Origin: Elusimicrobia bacterium CG_4_9_14_3_um_filter_62_55
Lineage (GTDB): Bacteria > Elusimicrobiota > Elusimicrobia > UBA1565
Assembly: GCA_002790095.1 (NCBI GenBank)
Contig: PFUL01000056.1
Span: 1-45,098, forward strand
Length of the DNA: 45,098 nt
Reading direction: 5' to 3'
The notes under the pieces are model-generated. The model was not told the DNA's origin. It saw nothing but the letters and a program-made list of their open reading frames with translations, and did not search any database. Positions 14,434-20,862 of the stretch are shown here, one piece after another. Position 1 is the first letter of the stretch. Each line of letters starts with the position of its first letter. Both the position numbers and the translations under genes were made by a program.

Positions 14434-15637
14434 TTGAAGCGCCTCTCCACGCCTTTCGTTTCGCAAAATGCCCCTGCATCACCGCATAATCAATGAGCGG
14501 GGCGAGGATGTTTAGAAACAGGATCGCCAGCATCATCCCTTCGGGATACGCCGGGTTGACGGTTCGAATCAAAATTACCAAGGCGCCGATCAGGAGTCCG
14601 TAGATCACCTTTCCGCGTTTCGTGCGCGCGGCGGAAACCGGGTCGGTCGCCATGAACACCGTTCCGAACATGAAGCCGCCCAGCATCAGATGCCAGACGC
14701 CGGGGAGGAACATAATGCCCGCGGATTCCGGCCCGGCCGCGGCGTTCATCACGACGGCCATCCCGAGCGCTCCGGCAACGCAGGAGACCATGATGCGCCA
14801 ACTGCCGACGCCGGTAGCGACGAGAATATAGGCGCCGGCCAGGCAGGCCAGAGTCGAGGTTTCTCCGATGGATCCGGGAATCGAACCGAGGAAGGCCTGC
14901 TTCATCGTAAAGCCAGCGTCCGTGAGCGCGGCGACGACTTGCGGGCCCTTGGATCCTGCCGCGACCAAAAGGGGAGTCGCTCCGCTGTATCCGTCGACGA
15001 GTTTGTCCTTCGCCGGATTCACCCAGGTCCACACCTTGTCTCCTGAGATCGCCGCGGGGTACGCGAAGAAAACGAAGGCGCGCGCGGTCAACGCCGGGTT
15101 GAGAACGTTCATCCCGGTTCCGCCGAAGACTTCCTTGCCCAACACGACGCCGAAAGAAATCCCGAGCGCCACCATCCACAGGGGAATCGACGGAGGAAGC
15201 GTCAGCGGAAACAACAGGCCGGTGACGAGAAATCCCTCGTTGATCTCGTGGCGGCGAACGACCGCGAACAGAACTTCCCAAATCCCGCCGGCCGCGTACG
15301 AGACGATCACGATCGGCACCGTGGCCATCAAGCCCTTGAGCATGCAAGAGACCGGATCCGTCGGCAGTCCTTGCGCCGCGAGCGCCTGCAATCCTACGTT
15401 ATAGGAGCCGGCGAAGAATGTCGGGAGTATCGCGACCACGACCAGGATCATCAAGCGCTTCATGTCGAGCGCGTCCCGCACGTGAGGACCGGCCGCCGTG
15501 ACTGTGGCGGGGGAGAACAGGAAGGTCTCCTTCGCCTCGTAGAGGGGAAAGAAGATCTCGAATTTTCCGCCTTTCTCGAAAAGCGGCCGGGCCGCCTCGA
15601 GCTTCTCTTCGAGCAATTTGATCGGGTTCACGTTCAT
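14426..15637 (-). CDS. nqrB: Na+-NQR subunit B, covalent FMN and riboflavin membrane subunit
   Basis: 403 residues from the ATG at 15637 overlapping the nqrA stop as ATGA. About ten membrane helices. Family landmarks are DALDMKRLMILVVVAILPTFFAGSYNVG, HEINEGFLVTGLLFPLTLPPSIPLWMV, GGTGMNVLNPALTARAFVFFAYP, and the flavinylation site DGYSGAT with Thr221. WHLMLGGFMFGTVFMATDPVSAA lies near the C-terminus. NqrB is the core sodium-channel subunit. Homologous to RnfD, but the length and full NqrA partner confirm NQR. Confidence 0.97.
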   Translation of the reverse strand: MNVNPIKLLEEKLEAARPLFEKGGKFEIFFPLYEAKETFLFSPATVTAAGPHVRDALDMKRLMILVVVAILPTFFAGSYNVGLQALAAQGLPTDPVSCMLKGLMATVPIVIVSYAAGGIWEVLFAVVRRHEINEGFLVTGLLFPLTLPPSIPLWMVALGISFGVVLGKEVFGGTGMNVLNPALTARAFVFFAYPAAISGDKVWTWVNPAKDKLVDGYSGATPLLVAAGSKGPQVVAALTDAGFTMKQAFLGSIPGSIGETSTLACLAGAYILVATGVGSWRIMVSCVAGALGMAVVMNAAAGPESAGIMFLPGVWHLMLGGFMFGTVFMATDPVSAARTKRGKVIYGLLIGALVILIRTVNPAYPEGMMLAILFLNILAPLIDYAVMQGHFAKRKAWRGASNV

Positions 15638-16983
15638 CCTTCCTTTCGGATCAGATCGATCCCTCGGCGCAGAATGGCGCCGACTTCGATTTTCGACGGA
15701 CAGACGAAGGTGCACAGCCCGCAGTCGGCGCAATCGAGGATGCCGTGCTTCTCCATCTCCTCGATGTCGCCGGCCATCACGGCCTTCGCCGTCTGGTCGG
15801 GCCAGATCCCGACGGGGCAGACGTCTTCGTAAATACCGCTCTGAACGAAATTGCGGAGACTGCCCTGGAGATTGGTGTCCAGCGCGTATTCCGCTTTCCC
15901 GAGGAAGGAGGAAAGGCAGGTGCTGCTGACGGTGTACTTATCGAGTCCTGGGCGGAAGAAGCTGAGGAACTCCCGTTCGCGCCCTTCTTTCAGCGCGAAG
16001 AGCGCCGTATCGTAAAAGCCGATAAATCCCGTTCGAGGGATTTTCCGCCCGTTCATGACCGAGCCGGAAACCAGGCGCAGTTCGCCCGGTTCGCAACGGC
16101 CCTCAGTCAGTGATTGGGCCGACGCGCCCAACCGGGTGCGGAACAACTGCCGCTCGGTCGCGGCGGGCCCGCCGAGCGCCACGACGCGCTCCGGGGAAAC
16201 TCTACCGGTTCTTACGAAGCGGGCCAATGCGAGCAGATCCTGAGCGCGCAGATACCAAACGGATTCCTTGGCCTTGGGGGGGCAGGCGTGATAGATCTGA
16301 ACGGCCGGATCTCCGGCGGGGTAAGGGCCCGAGAACCGGAGCGTACGGACGCCGGTCGCGGCGGTCAACGCGGGAGAGACGGCGTTCGCCGGGACCGCCA
16401 AGAAGACGGGGCCGTCCGTGAGCTTGGCCGCAAGATCCAAGCCCAACTGAAAATCCTTTTCCTCCCCGCGCAGCACGAGATCCGGATCGGCATCGAACGC
16501 GTCTTGGGGCGTCGCGCAAATCAAGACGGATTGAGGCCGTTCGTCCGGATTCGCAATGCAGGCGAAGGGACGCCGCCGGATGAGGGACCAAGCCCCGCCT
16601 TTGAGCAATTTCTCGACAAGCGCTTCGCGCGTCAGCGCGCGAGCGTCTGAGTCGTCGAGCGCGCCGAACTCCTCGAAGGCGTCCTCCCCCGCGAGGGCCA
16701 CGACGATCTCGAGGAGCTTTCGGCGTTCTCCGCGGTGAATCTGTTCGATCGTTCCGGAGGCCGGCGAGACGAGAACGACGCGCGCGTCGTCCTTGCTCTC
16801 GAGGAGGGGAGTCCCCGCCTTGACCGCGTCTCCTTCTCGTACGAGCAAACGCGGTCGGAAATAACGAAAATCGCCGGGCTGCAGGGCCGTGCGAGCGGGC
16901 CGCGGAGCGTCGACGATTTTATAGGCCGGGCGACCTGCGATCTTAAGATCGAGGCCCCGGCGAATTGAGATAGTGGAGGCCAT
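15634..16983 (-). CDS. nqrA: Na+-NQR subunit A, with unusual Cys tetrad
   Basis: 449 residues, normal for NqrA, the peripheral cytoplasmic subunit that reaches the quinone site. Family motifs: IRRGLDLKIAGRPAYKI, RPRLLVREGDAVKAGTPLLESK (biotinyl-like fold), SPASGTIEQIHRGERRKLLEIV, GLWS-type GGAWSLIRRRPF and NGRKIPRTGFIGFY. At the C-terminus the usual LCSFVCPGK region reads C418-x2-C421-x2-C424-x3-C428-P (LDCADCGLCTFVCPSK), a complete ferredoxin-like pattern as in RnfC; Vibrio and Haemophilus NqrA have acidic residues at the first two positions. First gene of the nqrABCDEF-apbE operon; ATG follows its promoter by about 20 nt. Confidence 0.96.
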   Translation of the reverse strand: MASTISIRRGLDLKIAGRPAYKIVDAPRPARTALQPGDFRYFRPRLLVREGDAVKAGTPLLESKDDARVVLVSPASGTIEQIHRGERRKLLEIVVALAGEDAFEEFGALDDSDARALTREALVEKLLKGGAWSLIRRRPFACIANPDERPQSVLICATPQDAFDADPDLVLRGEEKDFQLGLDLAAKLTDGPVFLAVPANAVSPALTAATGVRTLRFSGPYPAGDPAVQIYHACPPKAKESVWYLRAQDLLALARFVRTGRVSPERVVALGGPAATERQLFRTRLGASAQSLTEGRCEPGELRLVSGSVMNGRKIPRTGFIGFYDTALFALKEGREREFLSFFRPGLDKYTVSSTCLSSFLGKAEYALDTNLQGSLRNFVQSGIYEDVCPVGIWPDQTAKAVMAGDIEEMEKHGILDCADCGLCTFVCPSKIEVGAILRRGIDLIRKEG

Positions 16984-17002
16984 TGGGAAGAAGTCCTGCC
17001 GC

Positions 17003-17029
17003 AGTATAACAAAAATCGACCTGCCTCAA
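17003..17029 (-). promoter_or_regulatory. candidate promoter of the nqr operon
   Basis: Minus strand TTGAGG (17029-17024), 15-nt spacer, TATACT (17008-17003). The -10 is good; the spacer is short. Transcription would start near 16996, about 13 nt before the nqrA ATG. The -35 lies in the right-hand arm of the terminator of the upstream gene, so the two signals share bases. Confidence 0.5.
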
Positions 17030-17044
17030 GAGTTGAGGCAGGTC
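17018..17044 (-). terminator. intrinsic terminator after the secreted protein gene
   Basis: Perfect 12-bp stem GACCTGCCTCAA/TTGAGGCAGGTC with a 3-nt loop, followed on the minus strand by GATTTTTG. It starts 35 nt after the stop of the gene at 17079-17945 and separates it from the nqr operon. Confidence 0.8.
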
Positions 17045-17078
17045 AATTTCCGCTCTCGAAAGCAGGAGAAAAGGGAGC

Positions 17079-17945
17079 TCAGCGGCCGACGGCGGTGAGT
17101 TCCGCTCCCTGTTTATTGGCCGTAATCTCGTAGAGCGCGTCGCGGCCCTTTTTCAGCCCCACGGAGAGGGTTCCGTCTTCCCGCTGGGAGAGGGTGAGGC
17201 TCTGCCCCTCTCCATCTACGAAACCGCGAATTCCCTCGGCATAGGTCGCCGTATCGTTTAGTTTCGCCGCGTGCATGGACGTCACCGCTTCGGCGAAAGC
17301 GGGCTGCTTGAGGAGAAGATCCAACTCCGAGCGCGAGGCGACTTCAACGGTGCCTTCGAGGCGTCCTTTCACGAAGGAGAAGGTCCGATCGATGGCCTGC
17401 TTCGAGTCGGGGACCAGGCGAACGAGTTGATAGGATCCCGCCTCTCCGTTGGGAAAACTCAACCAGAGTTTCCCGTCGATGACCTGGCGTTCGCGGGCGC
17501 TCGTGATCTCCGCGTTCGGAAATGTGGTTTCACCCGCATCGTCGGTCTTGGAAAAAACGAAAAAGGAAGAGCCGGTCTTTGCGTCGCGCAGAATGACCCA
17601 GGCGTCCGGGCCGGCCTGGGTCAGAACCTCTCCCATGTCGTGAATGCCGAGTCCCTGCTTCTTGGCGATCTCCGCGCGCGCCGTTTGTGCCGATGTGGAA
17701 CTGGTTTCATAGTCGCGTTTGTCCCACTCGAGAGTCCTTCCTTCGAGGCGCAAACGGCCGAAGACGACCTTGGCGGCTTGAGCGAACGGGTCCTGGGGCG
17801 CGGCTCCGTCGGGTCCCGTCTCGGCTACAGGGACAGCGCCGATTTGCAGAAACGCCCCGATCGCGGGGAATACGCTTGCGGTCGCGGCCCCTGCCGGCCC
17901 GGCCCCGAGCACTGCTATGACGACGGATGCTAAGAAACTCTTCAT
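17079..17945 (-). CDS. secreted protein of unknown function
   Basis: 288 residues from the ATG at 17945 (GGAGGTGGAG directly upstream). Signal peptide FLASVVIAVLGAGPAGAATA. The mature protein has no family I recognise. It is a mix of beta-rich segments: VVFGRLRLEGRTLEWDKRDY, DAWVILRDAKTGSSFFVFSK, GKLWLSFPNGEAGSYQLVRLVPD and TLSQREDGTLSVGLKKGRDALYEI, a pattern of paired strands and turns such as in a periplasmic or surface beta-sandwich. No Cys in the mature part, no lipobox. It is a single gene with its own terminator. Possible promoter TCAACA-17 nt-TATAAA at 18057-18029. Confidence 0.7.
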   Translation of the reverse strand: MKSFLASVVIAVLGAGPAGAATASVFPAIGAFLQIGAVPVAETGPDGAAPQDPFAQAAKVVFGRLRLEGRTLEWDKRDYETSSTSAQTARAEIAKKQGLGIHDMGEVLTQAGPDAWVILRDAKTGSSFFVFSKTDDAGETTFPNAEITSARERQVIDGKLWLSFPNGEAGSYQLVRLVPDSKQAIDRTFSFVKGRLEGTVEVASRSELDLLLKQPAFAEAVTSMHAAKLNDTATYAEGIRGFVDGEGQSLTLSQREDGTLSVGLKKGRDALYEITANKQGAELTAVGR

Positions 17946-18028
17946 CTCCACCTCCGGCCCCGGATAGGGCCTCCGGTCCATAGGATACGCGCGAAAGGCC
18001 CAGGCCCCAGGGGCGGCGGACCTCGGGA

Positions 18029-18057
18029 TTTATAGGCCTAGAGGCCTAGATTGTTGA
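18029..18057 (-). promoter_or_regulatory. weak candidate promoter of the secreted protein gene
   Basis: Minus strand TCAACA, 17-nt spacer, TATAAA, giving a leader of about 77 nt before the ATG at 17945. It lies back-to-back with the SH3-gene promoter. Within the spacer are the TAGGCCTA repeats at 18033-18048, which may form a short hairpin or bind a factor. Confidence 0.35.
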
Positions 18058-18061
18058 GGCG

Positions 18062-18099
18062 TTGCTATCGGCGTGCCAGGCCGATATACTATCGGCGTG
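18062..18099 (+). promoter_or_regulatory. promoter with operator-like dyad, leaderless start of SH3 gene
   Basis: TTGCTA (18062-18067), 17-nt spacer, TATACT (18085-18090), then 6 nt and the GTG start at 18097, so transcription would begin at the start codon. A perfect 7-3-7 inverted repeat GCCGATA-TAC-TATCGGC (18080-18096) covers the -10 and ends at the base before GTG. The half-site TATCGGC also occurs at 18066-18072 as part of an 11-bp direct repeat (18065-18075 and 18089-18099) spaced 24 bp. This looks like a repressor operator. Confidence 0.65.
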
Positions 18100-18555
18100 A
18101 AACGATGGATTGTTCTTTCTTCCCTTTGCCTGCTCATGGCGGTGCCGGCGCGGTCCCTGCAACCTGAATTTCGAAGCGTGAAGACGAAGACCGCCGAGGT
18201 TCGCCGGGACTCCGATAAGAAGGCTAAAAGCGCTTGGAAAATGTGGAAATACTTCGTCGTCGAAATCCTGAAATATCGCGGGGATTGGCGGCGGGTGCGC
18301 GATTTCGAGGGCGACGAGGGATGGGTCCACAAGGATGATCTCGACGGGACTCCCTGCGTGCAGGTCAAGGGGAAGACCGCCAACCTCCGCAAGACCCCGG
18401 GGGGGACGGTTCTTTGGGAACTGGAGCACGGGTACGCCCTTCGCGTCTTCAGCCGGAGAGGGGACTGGCTCGAAGTCTCCGATCTCGAGGACGCCAACGG
18501 CTGGATTCACGTCGATACCGTTTGGGGGATGACCGACCCCGACCTGTTCCGGTGA
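18097..18555 (+). CDS. secreted protein with two bacterial SH3-like domains
   Basis: 152 residues. Signal peptide WIVLSSLCLLMAVPARS. Two SH3_3-like repeats: residues about 25-88 (VKTKTAEVRRDSDKKAKSAWKMWKYFVVEILKYRGDWRRVRDFEGDEGWVHKDDL) and about 93-150 (VKGKTANLRKTPGGTVLWELEHGYALRVFSRRGDWLEVSDLEDANGWIHVDTV). Each shows the N-x-R-x-x-P...G-D-W-x-V-x-D-x-x-G-W-x-x-x-x-x pattern. Such proteins bind peptidoglycan or cell-wall peptides in the periplasm. GTG at 18097 chosen over the in-frame GTG at 18073 because the -10 box lies between them. Stop overlaps trmL as GTGA. Confidence 0.82.
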   Translation: MKRWIVLSSLCLLMAVPARSLQPEFRSVKTKTAEVRRDSDKKAKSAWKMWKYFVVEILKYRGDWRRVRDFEGDEGWVHKDDLDGTPCVQVKGKTANLRKTPGGTVLWELEHGYALRVFSRRGDWLEVSDLEDANGWIHVDTVWGMTDPDLFR

Positions 18556-19001
18556 ACGTCGTTCTTCTGGAACCGGAGATTCACTTCAACACCGGGAACA
18601 TCGGGCGCACCTGCGTCGGAACCGGCAGTTCCCTGCATCTTGTCGGCACGCTGGGGTTTTCTTTGGACTCCGCGCAAATCCGCCGTTCGGGTTTGGATTA
18701 TTGGCCCAAGCTCGATCTAAAGCTTTATTCCGATTGGGATTCTTTCTTGACCGCTGTGGGAGCCGACGCCCCCCTTCTTTTCTTTTCCGCCGAAGCGCGG
18801 ACGGATTTTTGGGACGCCCCGTACGAGCCATCCTGCTACTTGGTCTTCGGGAAGGAATCGACCGGTTTGCCGGAGGCGCTTCGCGCGCAGTACCAAGACC
18901 GGCTATTCCGAATCCCTAAAAACGCGGACATCCGCTCCTACAACCTCTCCTCGTCGGCGGCGATCGTCCTATTCGAGGGATTGCGCCGCTTCAGGAACTG
19001 A
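18552..19001 (+). CDS. trmL: tRNA (cytidine/uridine-34-2'-O)-methyltransferase
   Basis: 149 residues, a typical TrmL (SPOUT fold). VVLLEPEIHFNTGNIGRTC is the N-terminal motif (P-N-GNIGRTC), LVGTLGF and LDYWPKLDL follow, and the knotted SAM pocket is at YLVFGKESTGLP and FRIPKNADIRSYNLSSSAAIVLFEGLR (motifs 2 and 3). TrmL methylates the wobble ribose of tRNA-Leu isoacceptors. GTG start overlaps the SH3 gene stop by 4 bp. The stop overlaps the convergent mini zinc-ribbon gene by 11 bp. Confidence 0.93.
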   Translation: MNVVLLEPEIHFNTGNIGRTCVGTGSSLHLVGTLGFSLDSAQIRRSGLDYWPKLDLKLYSDWDSFLTAVGADAPLLFFSAEARTDFWDAPYEPSCYLVFGKESTGLPEALRAQYQDRLFRIPKNADIRSYNLSSSAAIVLFEGLRRFRN

Positions 19002-19188
19002 CGACGCCGCGGTCGCACTTGCCGCACCAGCCGCCGATTCTCCCGTTGGCGGCCTTTCTCAAAAGTTTAATCTCTCCCGAGCATCCGGGACACTTGACGC
19101 TCAGGGCTTTTATGTCGATTTGCGGATAGTCCTTCTCGAAGATGCCTTTATTGGGGTAACGGGGCTGCAGCCATTTGCCGATTTGCAT
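18991..19188 (-). CDS. 65-residue zinc-ribbon protein, unknown function
   Basis: 65 residues starting at the ATG at 19188, which sits 6 nt after a perfect TATAAT. Residues 33-58 hold C33-x2-C36 and C55-x2-C58 (CPGCSGEI and WCGKCDR), a zinc ribbon. The N-terminal 30 residues are unassigned (GKWLQPRYPNKGIFEKDYPQIDIKAL). A longer in-frame extension to 19593 overlaps trmJ in antisense and lacks support. I do not recognise the family; a regulator or RNA-binding accessory is possible. Its 3' end overlaps the end of trmL. Confidence 0.65.
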   Translation of the reverse strand: MQIGKWLQPRYPNKGIFEKDYPQIDIKALSVKCPGCSGEIKLLRKAANGRIGGWCGKCDRGVVSS

Positions 19189-19193
19189 AGTGG

Positions 19194-19200
19194 TATTATA
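19194..19200. promoter_or_regulatory. bidirectional promoter with overlapping -10 boxes
   Basis: TATTATA reads TATTAT on the plus strand (19194-19199, 8 nt before the trmJ ATG) and TATAAT on the minus strand (19200-19195, 6 nt before the zinc-ribbon ATG). Both transcripts would be leaderless or nearly so. Only 19 bp separate the two start codons. No convincing -35 on either strand. Confidence 0.6.
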
Positions 19201-19207
19201 AGGGAAG

Positions 19208-19885
19208 ATGAAGCGCGCCGCCATCGTTCTTGTCCGCCCCCGTAATCCCCGCAACATCGGTGCGGCGGCGAGGGTCCTTTCGAATTTCGGGTTCACCGAT
19301 CTGCGCGTCGTCGCTCCGCATCCTCCGGTCTGGGCGGAGGCCCGGGCCAGCGCGACGGATGGCGCCGCCCTCCTCAGTGAGACGAAGGTCTTCGCCGCGA
19401 TGGAAGAGGCTCTTGCGGATCGGCGCTTTGTCTGGGGGACCACCTGCCTGAAGGGCCGTTCCCCCGAGTCCGGAGCGATTTCGCTTCCGGCCGCACGAAT
19501 TTCCGCCGCGGACGCCGTCGTGTTCGGACAGGAAAAACGCGGATTGACCGCCCAGGACCTCGCCCTCTGCGACGGATTGCTGAGCGTCCCCACCGACCCC
19601 GCCTGTCCGTCGATGAATCTGGCGCAGAGCGTCGCCGTGGTGTGCTATGAGATCGCGCGCAAACCCGGCAAGGGGCCTGCGCCGGCGCCCCGCATCCCCT
19701 ACGGGGAGCTCGAACGTCTCGCGGAACAGGCGGAACGCGCGTTGCGCCGTATCGGCTACCGGCCGTCGTTGACTCCTCAATCCCGCCGGGAGAAGCTGCG
19801 AAGCCTGCTCCGCCGCCGCGGAGTCGCGGTTCGGGAAGCAGGCTTCCTTCGGGAGGTGCTCAGGCGTCTGGAAGACGCGTCTTAA
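19208..19885 (+). CDS. trmJ: TrmJ-family tRNA 2'-O-methyltransferase (SPOUT)
   Basis: 225 residues. IVLVRPRNPRNIGAAARVLSNFGFTDLRVV is the TrmJ/TrmH N-terminal motif with the RN-IGA-AR core. DAVVFGQEKRGLT and SVPTDPACPSMNLAQSVAVVCYEIAR are the SAM-binding knot motifs 2 and 3. Residues 165-225 form a helical C-terminal extension with LEQAERALRRIGY-like sequence typical of TrmJ (Nm32). It modifies the ribose of residue 32 in the anticodon loop of several tRNAs. It is divergent from the zinc-ribbon gene and its stop overlaps the convergent ispH stop (19882-19885). Confidence 0.9.
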   Translation: MKRAAIVLVRPRNPRNIGAAARVLSNFGFTDLRVVAPHPPVWAEARASATDGAALLSETKVFAAMEEALADRRFVWGTTCLKGRSPESGAISLPAARISAADAVVFGQEKRGLTAQDLALCDGLLSVPTDPACPSMNLAQSVAVVCYEIARKPGKGPAPAPRIPYGELERLAEQAERALRRIGYRPSLTPQSRREKLRSLLRRRGVAVREAGFLREVLRRLEDAS

Positions 19886-20862
19886 GCCGCGGTCGTCTTG
19901 ATGACCTGTTCGAGTTCGTAGGGAAGCGAGAACTTCATGTGCTCCTCGACGGTCTCGTCCTCGATCACGGTTTCCACCCCGAATTCGTTCCTGCAGTATT
20001 CGATCACTTCCTGAACGAGAATTTCGGGGGCCGACGCGGAGGCGGTCAATCCGAGGCTGGAAACTTCCTTGAGCCACTCGGGCTTGATATCCGAGGCGCG
20101 TTCAATCAAATAAGCCTTCGTTCCTTTGGCCTCCGCGACTTCGCGCAGACGCACGGAATTCGAGCTGTTCGGCGCGCCGAGAACCAGCAGGAGGTCCACC
20201 TTCGGCGTCAGCGATTTGACCGCGTTTTGGCGATTTTGGGTCGCGTAGCAGATGTCGTCCTTAGGGGGGACCTTCAATTTAGGAAAGCGCTTCTTAAGCG
20301 TCGCGATGATCTCGGCGGTATCGTCGAGGCTCAGCGTGGTCTGGGTGAGGAACGCGACCTTCTCCGGGTCCGGGACTTCGACCGCTTGGGCCTCGAAGAT
20401 GTCGCCGACCACGCGGATCGAGGCGGGGGCTTCTCCCATCGTTCCGATGGTTTCGACGTGGTCGATGTGTCCGATCAGGATGATGGTGTACCCATCCTTC
20501 GCGTACTTAATGGCTTCCAAATGCACCTTGGTCACCAGCGGGCAGGTGGCGTCGATCACCTTGAGGTTTCGAGCCGCGGCTTTCTTGTGCTCGGCCGGGC
20601 TCACGCCGTGCGCCGAAAAAATCAGCCAGGCGTTCTCCGGGACCGCGTCGAGATTCTCGACGGTAATCGCGCCCTTCTTCTCCAGGTCCGCAACAACGAA
20701 TTTGTTGTGGATGATCTCGTGGTTTACGTAGACGGGCTTGCCGCACACCTCGAGAGCCTTTTCCACGACGTCGATCGCGCGAACCACCCCGGCGCAAAAA
20801 CCGCGGAGTTTGGCCAGGACGAGCGTCTCGACCTTGGGCTTCGCGAGGGTTTCCGTCGTCAC
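19882..20862 (-). CDS. ispH: 4-hydroxy-3-methylbut-2-enyl diphosphate reductase
   Basis: 326 residues. IspH (LytB) reduces HMBPP to IPP and DMAPP, the last MEP step, with a [4Fe-4S] cluster. Cluster ligands are C23 (RGFCAGVVRAI), C107 (IDATCPLVTKVH) and C205 (DICYATQNRQNAV). Substrate residues lie in VNHEIIHN, FSAHGVSP, GHIDHVETIGTMG, LTQTTLSLDDT and the NSSNSVRLREVA motif. ATG start overlaps the dxs stop by 4 bp, so the two MEP genes are translated in tandem. Confidence 0.97.
   Translation of the reverse strand: MTTETLAKPKVETLVLAKLRGFCAGVVRAIDVVEKALEVCGKPVYVNHEIIHNKFVVADLEKKGAITVENLDAVPENAWLIFSAHGVSPAEHKKAAARNLKVIDATCPLVTKVHLEAIKYAKDGYTIILIGHIDHVETIGTMGEAPASIRVVGDIFEAQAVEVPDPEKVAFLTQTTLSLDDTAEIIATLKKRFPKLKVPPKDDICYATQNRQNAVKSLTPKVDLLLVLGAPNSSNSVRLREVAEAKGTKAYLIERASDIKPEWLKEVSSLGLTASASAPEILVQEVIEYCRNEFGVETVIEDETVEEHMKFSLPYELEQVIKTTAA

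Noticed and set aside
18030-18052. TAGGCCTA repeats as an attachment site
   Set aside because: Short and palindromic by chance in GC-rich DNA; only one other copy of TAGGCCTAG noticed (near 37063).
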